Shown piece by piece: positions 32,886-64,000 of a stretch of DNA of 64,000 nt (positions are counted from its first letter, which is position 1; every line of letters starts with the position of its first letter). The translations under genes were made by a program, and so were the position numbers. The notes beneath the pieces are model-generated. The model saw nothing but the letters and a program-made list of their open reading frames with translations. It searched no databases and had not been told where the DNA came from. Source of the stretch: Doris montereyensis (lineage: Eukaryota > Mollusca > Gastropoda > Nudibranchia > Dorididae); assembly GCA_037039925.1 (NCBI GenBank), contig JAXRKP010001010.1, positions 77,001 to 141,000 of the forward strand, read 5' to 3'.

Positions 32886-34939
32886 GGCAGAGAAAGACCA
32901 CAATAAAAATCTACAGCGACTGAAGACACGAGGTTCGGAAAGAAACATCAAATTGAATCATACAAATTCCAAAAGAAAACAACACAACAACTTAAACCAG
33001 AGAAAGACGCTTAACGACGATCCAAAGTTAGAGAGCATCGACTGAAATGTCTAGTTTGATGACAAATTGGAAAATGTTGAGTTAGGAATTCTGCTGTATC
33101 AAAAATAAAATAATGAAAAAGACTCAAAACCGCAAGAAGCTGACTCGCTTGAAGTAAAATCCCGGTTCACGTCAACTCTCCTGATCGGTCTGTTTTATTT
33201 TCAATTGATCAAATGGTTGATGTCAACTTTGATTAAAGTTTAAGTCAACGCTTTTTCAGTCAGTCCCCCCAAGGCATTGACCTTTTTAAGCAAGTTTCAT
33301 TGTATATCATTTCCTGTGTGAAACATTTGAGCTCACAAAAATTGAAACATCTCTATAAAAAAACCCGTTGATCCTGCAGTGTGAAAACAAGAAAACGCAT
33401 AAACTGAAAACTGTCATGAGAAGGAAGTGGAAGAGGAAAGGAAACAAGGTAAAAGCACCGTTATCATTAGCATAGCCTTTTGCATAGCTGCCAACCTTTT
33501 CAAATTGAAAAAAATACAGACTAACGGCGCTGACTACTTTTGTCTTGCACGACGGCCCGCAATATTCCAACGAAATAAAAATAATTTCACTTGAATTAAC
33601 AATTTTTAAGTTAAATAACAGAGTCTGTCGATCACCAGACTTTTTGGCTGAGTCCTATGGTAGTTTTCCAATTTCTTTAAATAAAATTAAAAAACCCCCC
33701 AAAAAACAGCTTACCATCATATATACATATTTTTCAAGGTAAATACTGATTTACAAAAGCCATAAAAACAACTAAAAACATTATTTCTTACGTGCTTTTT
33801 TATGAACACCATCATGAAGGGCTAGTGCCGTGGACTAAAAATTTACCCTCTTACCCTTGCATCGCCCACGATGCATACGCCCTCTCATTGCCAGTAACGG
33901 ATAGGTGCTCCTATCGCCCGTGATCGCCCGTAATTGAGTACAGTGTACTTGTTGCCTAGTGACGCGTACATTTCAAATCACTCGGCTCTCTCTTCCGGCT
34001 AGTTCAATTGTAGAGTAATTTCCTTTTTTTCTCTTTTTCATTTTTTTTTTCAATGCTTGATTGCATACTGCTATTAGTGTAATACATGTATACCAAATTA
34101 AAGTTCAATTATCTGTCTATACGACTGGCATTTTTTAAAATGTTTGTAATGTGCATTGTTTGTGTGTAATGATTAAAAAAATAATTGTCTTGTTTTTTGA
34201 AGAGTTATGTCCCTTACCTTGAGGGAATGACCTAAGACATATAAATACACCGTGAGTACAGCAGGGCAGAAATTTGGAATGAACAGAGAGGGTTTGTGAG
34301 AATATCTAATACTGTGGCTAATAATAATAGTAACATCGAAAACGATGCTGAAGACAGTTCAGCTCAAGACATGCAATCATTTGACTTGTATTGATAAAAT
34401 ACAATTCCATTCATACAATATTTGTGTAAGTGTAAATAAATAATTAAATACACCTTTCGGGGCGAATTTTTCTTCTTCAATTTGTTGTCTCTTCAAAGTA
34501 ACGAGATAAGGACAACAAGAACTCTCACTGTAAGACAATAGGGGGAAAAGAGAAAGAAAGAAAATCTCTTTGATCATAAAAAGTAGTAGTACTGATGAAA
34601 ATCTCTGGACACAAAAAAGTGTGTGATTTCAAAAGCTCTCAACACAAATAAATATAAGACATGTGATGAACTGTCTCAATTATCTTTCTTTCTTGCTACA
34701 GTAATTATTGTAAAATTCATGTTCAAAATATCAAGAGGCAAAACTGCAATTGACAATTTACATGTAAAAAGCAAAAGCCCACAGATGTAGACTGCACAGT
34801 GCACCGTAAAACTAACAAAACTTGAAAGGCATGCAAAGGTCCTCATACTGGCTACAAAACAAATCACAAATGGGAGAGTTAGTGTAAAAGTTTTGTTTAT
34901 TTAATATAATAATAAATATCTTTTATAATCAGTATGATG

Positions 34940-35595
34940 CCATGAGAAACCATAGGCTAAATTTGCACTGTCAGCATTATGCTATGAAAAACCAATCACT
35001 AAATTTGCACTGTTAGTATTATACTATGAAAAACCATTTTATAGGCCAAATTTGTACCATCAGTATTATGCCATGAAAAACCATTTTATGGGCCAAATTT
35101 GCACCGTCAGCATTATGCCATGAAAAACCAATCACCAAATTTGTACTGTCAGTATTATGCTATGAAAAACCATTATATAGGTCAAATTTGCACTGTCAGC
35201 ATTATGCCATGAAAAACCAATCACTAAATTTGTACTGTCAGTATAATGCTATGAAAAACCATTATATAGGCCAAATTTGTACCGTCAGTATTATTATGCT
35301 ATGAAAAACCATTTTATGGGCCAAATTTGCACCGTCAGCATTATGCCATGAAAAACAAATCACCAAATTTGTACTGTCAGTATAATGCTATGAAAAATCA
35401 TTATATAGGCCAAATTTGTACCGTCAATATTATGCCATAAAAAAAAAATTGTATTGGCCAAATTTGTACTGTCAATATTATGCTATGAAAAACCATTATA
35501 TAGGCCAAATTTGTACCATCAGCGTTATGCCATGAAAAACCATTCACTAAATTTTGTACTAGTGTCAGTATTACACTATGAAAAACCATACACAT
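34940..35595. repeat. Minisatellite, unit about 46-52 bp, about thirteen units
   Basis: GCTATGAAAAACCATTATAT, AGGCCAAATTTGTACCGTCA and GTATTAT repeat with two alternating subtypes (CCATTTTATGGGCC and CCAATCACTAAATTTG), suggesting a higher-order dimer. Confidence 0.93.
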
Positions 35596-36244
35596 ATTAT
35601 ATATATATGTGTTGTATATTGCTAGCGCCTTACACTACAGGCTGCTGTGTTGTCTTTTTACATTTTTGCGTCTTTTTCGAGGATTATATACACACACATT
35701 GGATTAGATTTTTATACGCTACTTTACTTGAGATCTAGTGCTTCGACTGTGATTAATTTCGCACTTATGGAACGTGAGGCCGTCTCCACCCAGGCAACCC
35801 TGCTCTGTCATTGAACGTAAAGCGAAGGTAAGACTGGCTTTGACCGGATGATTGACATCTGGTCCTGCTGTCACTAGCCTAGCACTGCGGAGCAGGGTAT
35901 TTTGTAGTCATGGCATTAGCAGGGAAAGTTACGTGTTTATCGTTATATAATAAAAGCAATTTTTTGATAGATGACAAGGTAAATTAGTCCGACTTGCATT
36001 GTTTTCCCTCAATAAGAGATATAATTTGTTACATGCACTGTAGTGGAATGTTTTCTTATTGTTGAAAAGCATGGTAATTTAGCACACTCCCGCTGAAAGC
36101 CATGTGTTTTTCGGGCTTGCGTATTCTACATGTCAATGCATTGTGTGAAATTAGAAAGTCAATACAGAGATGATTCCAACCTATCAATGTGCAATCCACC
36201 CCTACAGGCATTGAATTCAACCAATGAAAGTCAGCTAAACCATA

Positions 36245-36785
36245 TATCACTACTTCTTCATCATTAGGTCAGGCAACACAATGCATCATATTACAATGGA
36301 TACCTGGACACTGCCAGATTGATGGAAATGAGCGTGCAGATGAACTTGCAAAAAAAAGTTTGAGTATGCCCCAGGAGTCTCTGCCTTTGACCTTCAAGGA
36401 ATAGAAGATAATCATCAAGGCAGCTGTCTGCAATCAATGGGGAGAAAATCATAGCAGCTATAACCCCAAAGACCCCATTCACCAACTTGACAGAAAGTCC
36501 CAGGTCACACTATTCAGACTCAGGACTGTGCACAACCGTCTCCATCAACATACGTATCGTTATCTCAAAGCTGGGGAATCAGAAGAGTGTGAGTGTGGAG
36601 TGCCCCACCAGAACACTGAACATATTCTCCAACAGTGTCCGCTCTACACATCGGAGAGAACAGCGATATGGCCGGGCGAGGCACCTCTGGAAGAAAAGCT
36701 CTACGGCCCTATGGAGAGTCTGCAAAAGACTATGCACTTCATGGAGACAATCTGCATCCTGATGACCTGACTCGCTGGCAGACAG
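36245..36785 (+). mobile_element. LINE 3' end with RNase H and CCHC-like tail
   Basis: QWIPGHCQIDGNERADELA near 36290-36350 is the end of an RNase H domain. After a break, YRYLKAGESEECECGVPHQ and EHILQQCPLY form the Cys-His module typical of C termini of RNase H-bearing non-LTR elements. The element ends at 36785 and is followed immediately by (ATA)n. Stops and shifts are present. Confidence 0.85.
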
Positions 36786-36846
<61 letters not shown>

Positions 36847-36850
36847 TAAA

Positions 36851-36945
<95 letters not shown>
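36786..36945. repeat. (ATA)n microsatellite between two LINE 3' ends
   Basis: About 160 bp of AAT triplets with one TAAAAATAAAAATAA interruption. It adjoins the 3' end of a plus-strand LINE on the left and of a minus-strand LINE on the right, so it may be two fused TAA-type tails. Confidence 0.93.
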
Positions 36946-36946
<1 letters not shown>

Positions 36947-37445
36947 TCCTCAAAGTATAGGTATCGTTTGTCCACTGAAGCGTCATCCCACTTCCGCATG
37001 GGCTGTCTTGTATAGTTGCAGTGATGTGATTGTGCTCCATTCTCGTCTGCTTTGTGCAATGTTGCGTATATCTTCAAGGTCTTGCAGCGTCTTCAATTGC
37101 AGTTTCACCATTTTGAGGTCTTGTCTGAGGGTTGTCACTAGTGTTTTATTTTTGGTCTATCTCTCGTCTCTTTGTAGTTTGTGCTCTTTGAAGTAGTTAA
37201 TCACGGGTTTGATACTTTGTGAGGTTTTACACTGCCTGAGGACGTGTCCGAATAATCGCAATCTGTTCTGTGACACTGTGAGTGATAACGGTGCTACAGA
37301 CCTGTTCTTGTAGAGAGGTTTTTTGGAGGTCGTATGTTTTGAAAAATTCTCAGCTGTTTTCTGTGGAAAATGTCTAATCTGTATTCGTCATCTTTGGTGA
37401 GTGCCTGAAGGTTTTAGTTTTGTGTTTGTGATGATCAGTCAGAAT
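36946..37445 (-). mobile_element. LINE C-terminal fragment
   Basis: Minus-strand translation gives DDEYRLDIFHRKQLRIFQN, NRLRLFGHVLRQCK and RRKWDD-like blocks, the C-terminal region seen after the RT domain of many non-LTR elements, ending near 36950 at the triplet repeat. Several frame changes; no RT palm is present. Confidence 0.75.
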
Positions 37446-37664
37446 AACACTATACTATCAAGAAGGATCCCTTTAAAAGGATTGTATAAAAAGGGAAAAT
37501 TATTTTTTCAAGTTGTATGTCATTTCCTGTCTCTTTCAACTAAACCTGAGTTGAAATTCCATACAGGCTTATTTTTTTAGGATAAAGCCAACAGTAAACA
37601 GCTGTTTAGCTATATCCAAAGGAAATAATAATCACGTCCCTGAATTGAAAGACTAAGAAGGCAC

Positions 37665-37980
37665 TTACAACACCTACTAAAGTGACATTTTAACCAGACA
37701 ATCAATGTACACAACTCTCAGTTAAGTGACATTTTAACCGGACAATCAATACACACACTACCTACTTAAAAGAATTTTCAACCCGACACTCAATGCACAC
37801 ACAACTCTGACTTAAATGACATGTTAACCAGTCAATCAATGCACATGCAACTCCCATCTAAATGACATTTTAACCAGACAATCAATGCACACATAACTTT
37901 GATTTCAATTAAATTTTAACTCGGCAATCCATGCACACAACACTTACTTATTAGTAAATGACATTTTCATCAGACATGAC
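37665..37980. repeat. Minisatellite, unit about 45-50 bp, about seven units
   Basis: AATGACATTTTAACCAGACA and ATCAATGCACACACAACTC repeat with moderate divergence. Confidence 0.88.
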
Positions 37981-38154
37981 TTTAACAATTAACTCTAGTT
38001 GAAGGCATGAAAAAATAAAACCCCCCTAAAAAACCCAAAAACAAACAACCTAGGAGACTCAAGGGTTGCCATAAAAAAAATCTGAGCACTTTTAAAAATT
38101 TCACACACAATTTTGCGTTTCTACATGTAATTCTGACTAAAACAAACAAACCAG

Positions 38155-38168
38155 TTATAATAATAATG

Positions 38169-38230
<62 letters not shown>
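38155..38230. repeat. (AAT)n microsatellite
   Basis: About 75 bp of ATA triplets with minor interruptions. Confidence 0.94.
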
Positions 38231-38231
<1 letters not shown>

Positions 38232-38255
38232 TAGTTCTTGTACAGCGCCCCACTC

Positions 38256-38257
<2 letters not shown>

Positions 38258-38326
<69 letters not shown>

Positions 38327-38336
38327 CATACATACA

Positions 38337-38371
<35 letters not shown>

Positions 38372-38382
38372 TTATATATATA
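38258..38382. repeat. (TA)n(CATA)n microsatellite
   Basis: About 60 bp of TA, then about 45 bp of CATA units, then TA again. Confidence 0.95.
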
Positions 38383-38559
38383 TCAAGCTCAGAGCTCTAT
38401 CATTATTATAATAAAAAAAATATCTTTCAGAATCTTGAGCAGGAATTTGAGTAAGAAAGAAAAGCAATGAAGCATAGAGCCAACGTTCTCTGATGTGAAG
38501 ACAAACTGTGGGTCAAAAGACACATCGGAAATGATGAGTAACGGCATGAGGTGATGTGG

Positions 38560-38850
38560 AAGCCCAGAAGGAACAAAGACAAGACAAAAATACAAAGGAA
38601 AAGACAGAAAAGAAAATCTTTGGGCGTCAATAGAATCGAACCCACGACCTCGTTGGTACCCATCACCTTATCATGAAAGGAGAGTGCACTACCAACCATG
38701 CTAAAAACCACTCTTTTCATGGCAAGGTGATGGGTGTCGACACAGAGGTCACTTGTTCGATTCTATAGGTGTGTAAAGATTTTTCTCTGTCCAATCCTCG
38801 GTATTTGTCTCATCTTTGTTCCTACGGGGCTTTCAGTATTACTTGATGTT
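38560..38850. repeat. Two SINE C copies, head to head
   Basis: A minus copy (38560-38705: AACAAAGACAAGACAAAAAT, AATCGAACCCACGACCTCG, CACTACCAACCATGCTAA) is followed by a plus copy (38706-38850: TTTTCATGGCAAGGTGATGG, CTTGTTCGATTCTATAGG, CATCTTTGTTCCTACGGGGC). Together they form inverted arms of about 130 bp with almost no spacer. Confidence 0.82.
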
Positions 38851-39405
38851 ATCAACGCCCTGATGAAAACACAGGTATTATGCCAATTTTCAATTTTTTT
38901 GATGTTTTGTCGGTTAAATATAGACAATCTGCCATTACACATAACCTGGATTGATAAAAATAAAAATAAAAATAAATGTTTTTTAAAAACATCTTCTTTT
39001 AAGTCTGTTCACTTCTGTGCATTTGAGAAAGTCACTTGTTCAACACATCCTCTCCGATTACAATTAGGCCCATGGGGTAACCTTGCTATTGGCACAACGG
39101 TAGTGATAAATAATCAAACTCATTTCACCCAAACGTATTCTGTAAAACTGCTCAATTATGTGGCCATGAAAACTGCAAACGTATAAAACGTAAAACGTGA
39201 CATAACATGACTCCAAAGTCTGAATTATTTGCACAACTATCCAGTAAAATTGCCTGAACAACCAAAAGTGCACAAACAAAACAAAGAAGGAAAAAAAGTT
39301 TATAATGTTCAAATATGAAATCTGCCTCAAGGAAGAAAGGAATGGGTATTAGAAAAGAAAGGAAGCAAAAAAACTCAAAACAAAAAAAAAAACCTTTTGT
39401 TGCTG

Positions 39406-60625
<21,220 letters not shown>

Positions 60626-60732
60626 CTGATCTGATTTCACATACCAGTACAAAAGTGTTTACAAAAACTCTTTGATAGCAAAATTTTTAATACATTACAA
60701 CAACAAGCCATACCCCCCCCCCCCCCCCTTCA

Positions 60733-60948
60733 CCTGATCTGATTTTGATTTTCTATCCACATCAACAATTAAGGTGATCTCGGGGGGTTTTGGTATGATT
60801 TTAAATTTTGCTCACACTAAAATTGTAACCAGCCAAGGGATCTTTAACTTGCACAGAGCGTTGTGATATGCACATGGGATCTCGTTCTTATCGTCCGTCT
60901 CCAACAGCACCAGGTGTCAATCCATCTACCTGGATATTGGGGTCTGTT
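60733..60948 (-). repeat. SINE A copy, head truncated
   Basis: CTATCCACATCAACAATTAA, core AACCAGCCAAGGGATCTTTA, CACAGAGCGTTGTGATATGC and CCAGGTGTCAATCCATCTAC; a run of 17 C (60715-60729, with flanks) precedes it. Confidence 0.75.
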
Positions 60949-60974
60949 TTTGGGGTTGTTTCAAATCAAGTGTT

Positions 60975-61297
60975 AATTCAAGGGGTCATTTCAATACTGC
61001 GCTGGGAGTAAAAAGCTGTGACAGGCGTCCTGCCCAAGAGTTGATTCAAGGGGTCATTTCAATAGTGTGCCATGTCCATTTCCGTGAAAAATGAGACAGA
61101 GAGCTAATCCTAGGGATTAAAAAGGCAATCACGCTTCCTGAAAAGTGTGAAAATGATATGATGAAAATACATGACATTTACAAGTCGTTTGAAACTTGGA
61201 ATTCTCCAAGCCAACAGTGCCAGAGTTCATGGTTTTTTACATTTTCTCTAAATGATGTAATTCTGACAGGCATACCCCTGAAATGACCCCTTCATTT
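60975..61297. mobile_element. MITE family E copy 5, with an extra partial terminus
   Basis: The complete copy is 61042-61297 (TTCAAGGGGTCATTTCAATA to GAAATGACCCCTTCATTTG). A second left-end fragment, TTCAAGGGGTCATTTCAATA, occurs at 60977-60997, about 65 bp upstream in direct orientation, so the terminus is duplicated. Confidence 0.87.
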
Positions 61298-63236
61298 GTC
61301 ATCACTGTTTCCGTTTCACACCATAGAAATCGGACAAACTCTGGTTCTATGAGCCGTAGGGACCTGAAGGAATTTCTTCTTATTTCCACAATCATAAGTT
61401 TCTACTGAAACAAACCGTGAATGTAAATTCTTATGAAGACTTACAAAATATGACGTGAACACAGATATATATCGTCTTGAAACTCTTTAAACAAAAAAAG
61501 ATAAAGATGGATTTATAGTCCATAACCCCCGCACAAGTGCAGGCTCACTGACTGTACATCATTTATCCCCAGGGGGTCATTTAATTCAAAATCCTTCTCA
61601 ACTCCCTGGGAGCATACAGTACACAGCCTGTTAGGCACTCAATACTAACACTCTGACAAGATCTTTCTCTACCTATAGCCCAGTACTCATTCACACCTGA
61701 GTCAAGTGGGGAAACTAGGGTGAAGTACCTTTCCTAAGTGATTTTTTTGCTTTTGAGTTTAGGTTTTTGCTTTTAATATTTACATGAGTAACTGTCAAAA
61801 TACAGTCATCATATATCATTGAAAAGTTTGTAGTGTTCTTGGTTGCCATAGAAATGGCTGCCATCTTGGATTTTGACTCAATTTTCAAAATCGATCTCCT
61901 CCCTTAGTTATGAATAAAATTACTTAAAACCTGTGCAGATCGTCTTTTCCATTCAATATCTAATGAGTGACGTTGGTTTTTTAAAATATTTTGGATAGTT
62001 TTTTAAAAATGAATTTTTGAAAATACTATATATCGTGAATGTACAAAAATGGCATTTTTATTAAAAAAAAAAAGAATTGTCAAAAAGTTTATAATATATA
62101 AAAAACAACCGATGTCATTCTATTAACATTAACAAGAGGAACCTGTGCCAAATATAATACAAATCGTTCGGTAAATGGCGGAGGAGATAGAATTTTAGTG
62201 TGGAAAAACTACATTTCAAGAAAATGCAAGTAAAAAAAATAAAAAGAAAATAACACAAAACAAATGCTTCAGACGGGTTTCCTTGATGTAGTAGCCCTTA
62301 TTCTTTCGACAGTCTCTGGCATTGTTACTAATGTAAAGAGGATTATAAATCTAGGTTTAGATGTGCACTATTGTGAAAATTCGCTGAAGTCAAAATGACC
62401 AGTTTTTTTTTTTCCTCTTTATCCTATGCTTGTGTCGTTTCCATACACACTGAAGTGCAACGCCTCGTAAATCACACAGCGATTGGGTCAAGCGACGAGG
62501 GATGTCGGGCAGAAACTAGGTCACCTCGGTGATGCCACATTTTGATTAACCGCCAATATACAGGATTTTACTGCCATTTTGTCAGTCAGTGTTTACGTCA
62601 ATTTTTAAAATTATTTTTACCCACCCTCGCCTACAAAATATTTTGTAAGAAAAAAATTACACGTCATATGGATATTTTCCTGCCATGAACTTGTAGATAA
62701 ATAATCGTTCTGCCCAGTATGCAAAGGACAGAAAAATCAACCTTTTGGTCCCAAACTGGCCAGTCCAGGTGGCGGCGTCCCTCTTGCTAAAAACGTTCCA
62801 AATTTCTCTCAACTGTAGCAACACGGTTTATTTACATTTTTGACTTCTTGTCCGCTGATCTTCACAAAAAATGCGAATCGGTCTGCACTCTGCGTCACTG
62901 CCCTCAGTTGGTCACATGAAGCTGCCCTGGCCTTTAATCTTGTATTCTATTCTAAATTTAGAATAATAGCATCTTTTATGTGTGGCACCTGTCAGTTTCT
63001 GTGCGGCTTGAACAACGCGGGCCTGTTTTGGCAGGTGTCGGTTTCTGTCGCTTTGAACTTTAAGCGGGGGGTTTTGCACACGTCAGGTTTTTGTGGGTTT
63101 AAACACGACGGGTTAATCCCATATATCGTGGACTCGCATGTGTTGAAAGTTTCACTGGCGATATACAATTGTTACCACAACACTGACAAGATACAAATAA
63201 AAAATTTCTATTAAGCTTTGGAAACTACAAAGGTAA

Positions 63237-63250
63237 CAATAATAATAATG

Positions 63251-63284
<34 letters not shown>

Positions 63285-63300
63285 CAATAATAGTAATATA
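63237..63300. repeat. (AAT)n microsatellite
   Basis: About 60 bp of AAT triplets just upstream of a LINE fragment. Confidence 0.92.
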
Positions 63301-63339
63301 ATGCCTGTGTTATCTCAATTAAATATCTAGAATTCTAAT

Positions 63340-63700
63340 AGCTGCAATCAATGGGAGAAAATCACAGCACCTATAATCCCAAAGACTCCATTCACCAACT
63401 TGACAGAAAATCCAGGTCACACTATTCAGACTCAGGACTGGGCACAACCGTCTCCATCAACATATGTATCACTATCCGAAAGTTGGGGAATCAGAAGAGT
63501 GTGAGTGTGGAGCACCCCCCCCCCTCCCCCAGAACATTGAACATATTCTCCAGCAGTGTTAGCTCCACACATCAGAGAGAACAGTGACGTGGCTGGGCAA
63601 GGACCTCTGGAATAAAAGCTCTACAGCCCTATGGATAGTCTGCAAAGACTATGCACTTCATGGAGACAATCCGCATGCTGACCTGACCTGCTGGTAGAGT
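63340..63700 (+). mobile_element. LINE 3' fragment, second copy
   Basis: Collinear with 36430-36785 (AATGGGAGAAAATCACAGCA, CACACTATTCAGACTCAGGA, AGTGTGAGTGTGGAGC). It contains a C9 insertion near 63513 and lacks the triplet tail. 5'-truncated and frameshifted. Confidence 0.85.
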
Positions 63701-63703
63701 AAC

Positions 63704-64000
63704 TTTTGATTTGATTTACCCACGTCCACAACTAAGGTGATCTCAGGGTTTTTCGTTGGATTTAAATTTGTCTGGACTGCCCTGTAATCAGCCAAGGGAT
63801 CTTTAACATGCACAGAATGTCGTGATCTGCACACGGTACCTCCATTTTATCGTCTGTCTCCAATAGGACTAGGTGTCGATCTACCTACCTGGACCAGGGG
63901 GAGTAGATTTTGTTGAAATTTTTTTAACCGGGGTTCAAACCCACTATCTGTTGGTTGAGAAGCCGATACCTTACCTCTGGATTACCGTGTTCCCCTTTGG
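63704..64000 (-). repeat. SINE A copy at the window edge
   Basis: TTTTGATTTGATTTACCCAC, core GTAATCAGCCAAGGGATCTT, GGACTAGGTGTCGATCTACC, TTCAAACCCACTATC and the head GATACCTTACCTCTGGATTA. Essentially complete. Confidence 0.82.

Larger units (their letters stand above)
31330..33050 (+). mobile_element. Ty3/gypsy pol fragment, rearranged
   Basis: A retropepsin motif (VSFQIDTGADVNIM) lies near 31490-31535, then RT blocks: NPQPLNKAIRRHFFKLP near 32095, FSKLDIKESFWYVKLYT near 32335, and a VADDIIIV catalytic box near 32655. The RT is interrupted by a nested SINE B at about 32167-32318 and by two internal tandem repeats (32410-32489 and 32660-32885). No LTRs are recognisable. Frames are broken throughout, so it is not functional. 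It resembles, but is distinct from, the element at 50723-55262. Confidence 0.85.
60626..64000. other. Upstream PANK4 region, no exon found
   Basis: The N-terminal PANK4 exons (IDIGGSLTK and ATGGGAYKF blocks) were looked for on the minus strand and not seen. The region holds SINE A copies, one MITE E, a LINE fragment and microsatellites; 61300-63230 shows nothing I can name. Confidence 0.5.

Overview
This is a eukaryotic, intron-rich, AT-rich and very repeat-dense window. The protein exons are metazoan. Frequent TCTAGATC/AGATCTAG words, tRNA-derived SINEs with (TTGAT)n tails and many microsatellites suggest a mollusc, most likely a heterobranch gastropod; the clade is inference, the animal origin is secure. 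No bacterial operons, CRISPR arrays or replication origins are present.

Only three host genes are supported. (1) 70-2943, minus strand: the first two recognisable exons of an ADP-ribosylglycohydrolase (DraG-like) gene that runs off the left edge. (2) 5925-16412, plus strand: a complete five-exon gene for a SPRY-domain protein of the SPRYD7 (C13orf1/CLLD6) type; it is divergent from the first gene and carries a broken LINE in intron 3. (3) 39406-60625, minus strand: thirteen recognisable exons of PANK4, a degenerate pantothenate-kinase domain fused to a DUF89 4'-phosphopantetheine phosphatase domain. Its N-terminal exons lie to the right of the window or are missing. SPRYD7 and PANK4 are convergent, separated by about 23 kb made almost entirely of repeats.

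Both complete-looking genes are repeatedly knocked out of frame by one-base length changes, mostly in short homopolymers, while the translated sense is otherwise conserved. This looks more like uncorrected assembly indels than gene death, and it also affects how intact the transposons appear.

The rest is mobile and tandem DNA. It includes a Ty3/gypsy element with both LTRs (50723-55262, inside a PANK4 intron and inside a minisatellite) and a second, rearranged Ty3 fragment (31330-33050) carrying a nested SINE. LINE remnants lie at 12775-15330, 36245-36785, 36946-37445 and 63340-63700. I define two apparent MITE families by their inverted termini (about 250 bp and about 290 bp) and three SINE families A, B and C. 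SINE B shows target-site duplications inside SINE A and inside the Ty3 fragment. At least fifteen minisatellites have units of 16 to about 115 bp. Family letters A-E are local labels used only here. Nothing in the window works as a multi-gene system; the most unusual items are a tandem array that copies a PANK4 splice acceptor, MITEs hugging PANK4 exon edges, a tandem amplification of a SINE tRNA head, and fold-back SINE pairs.
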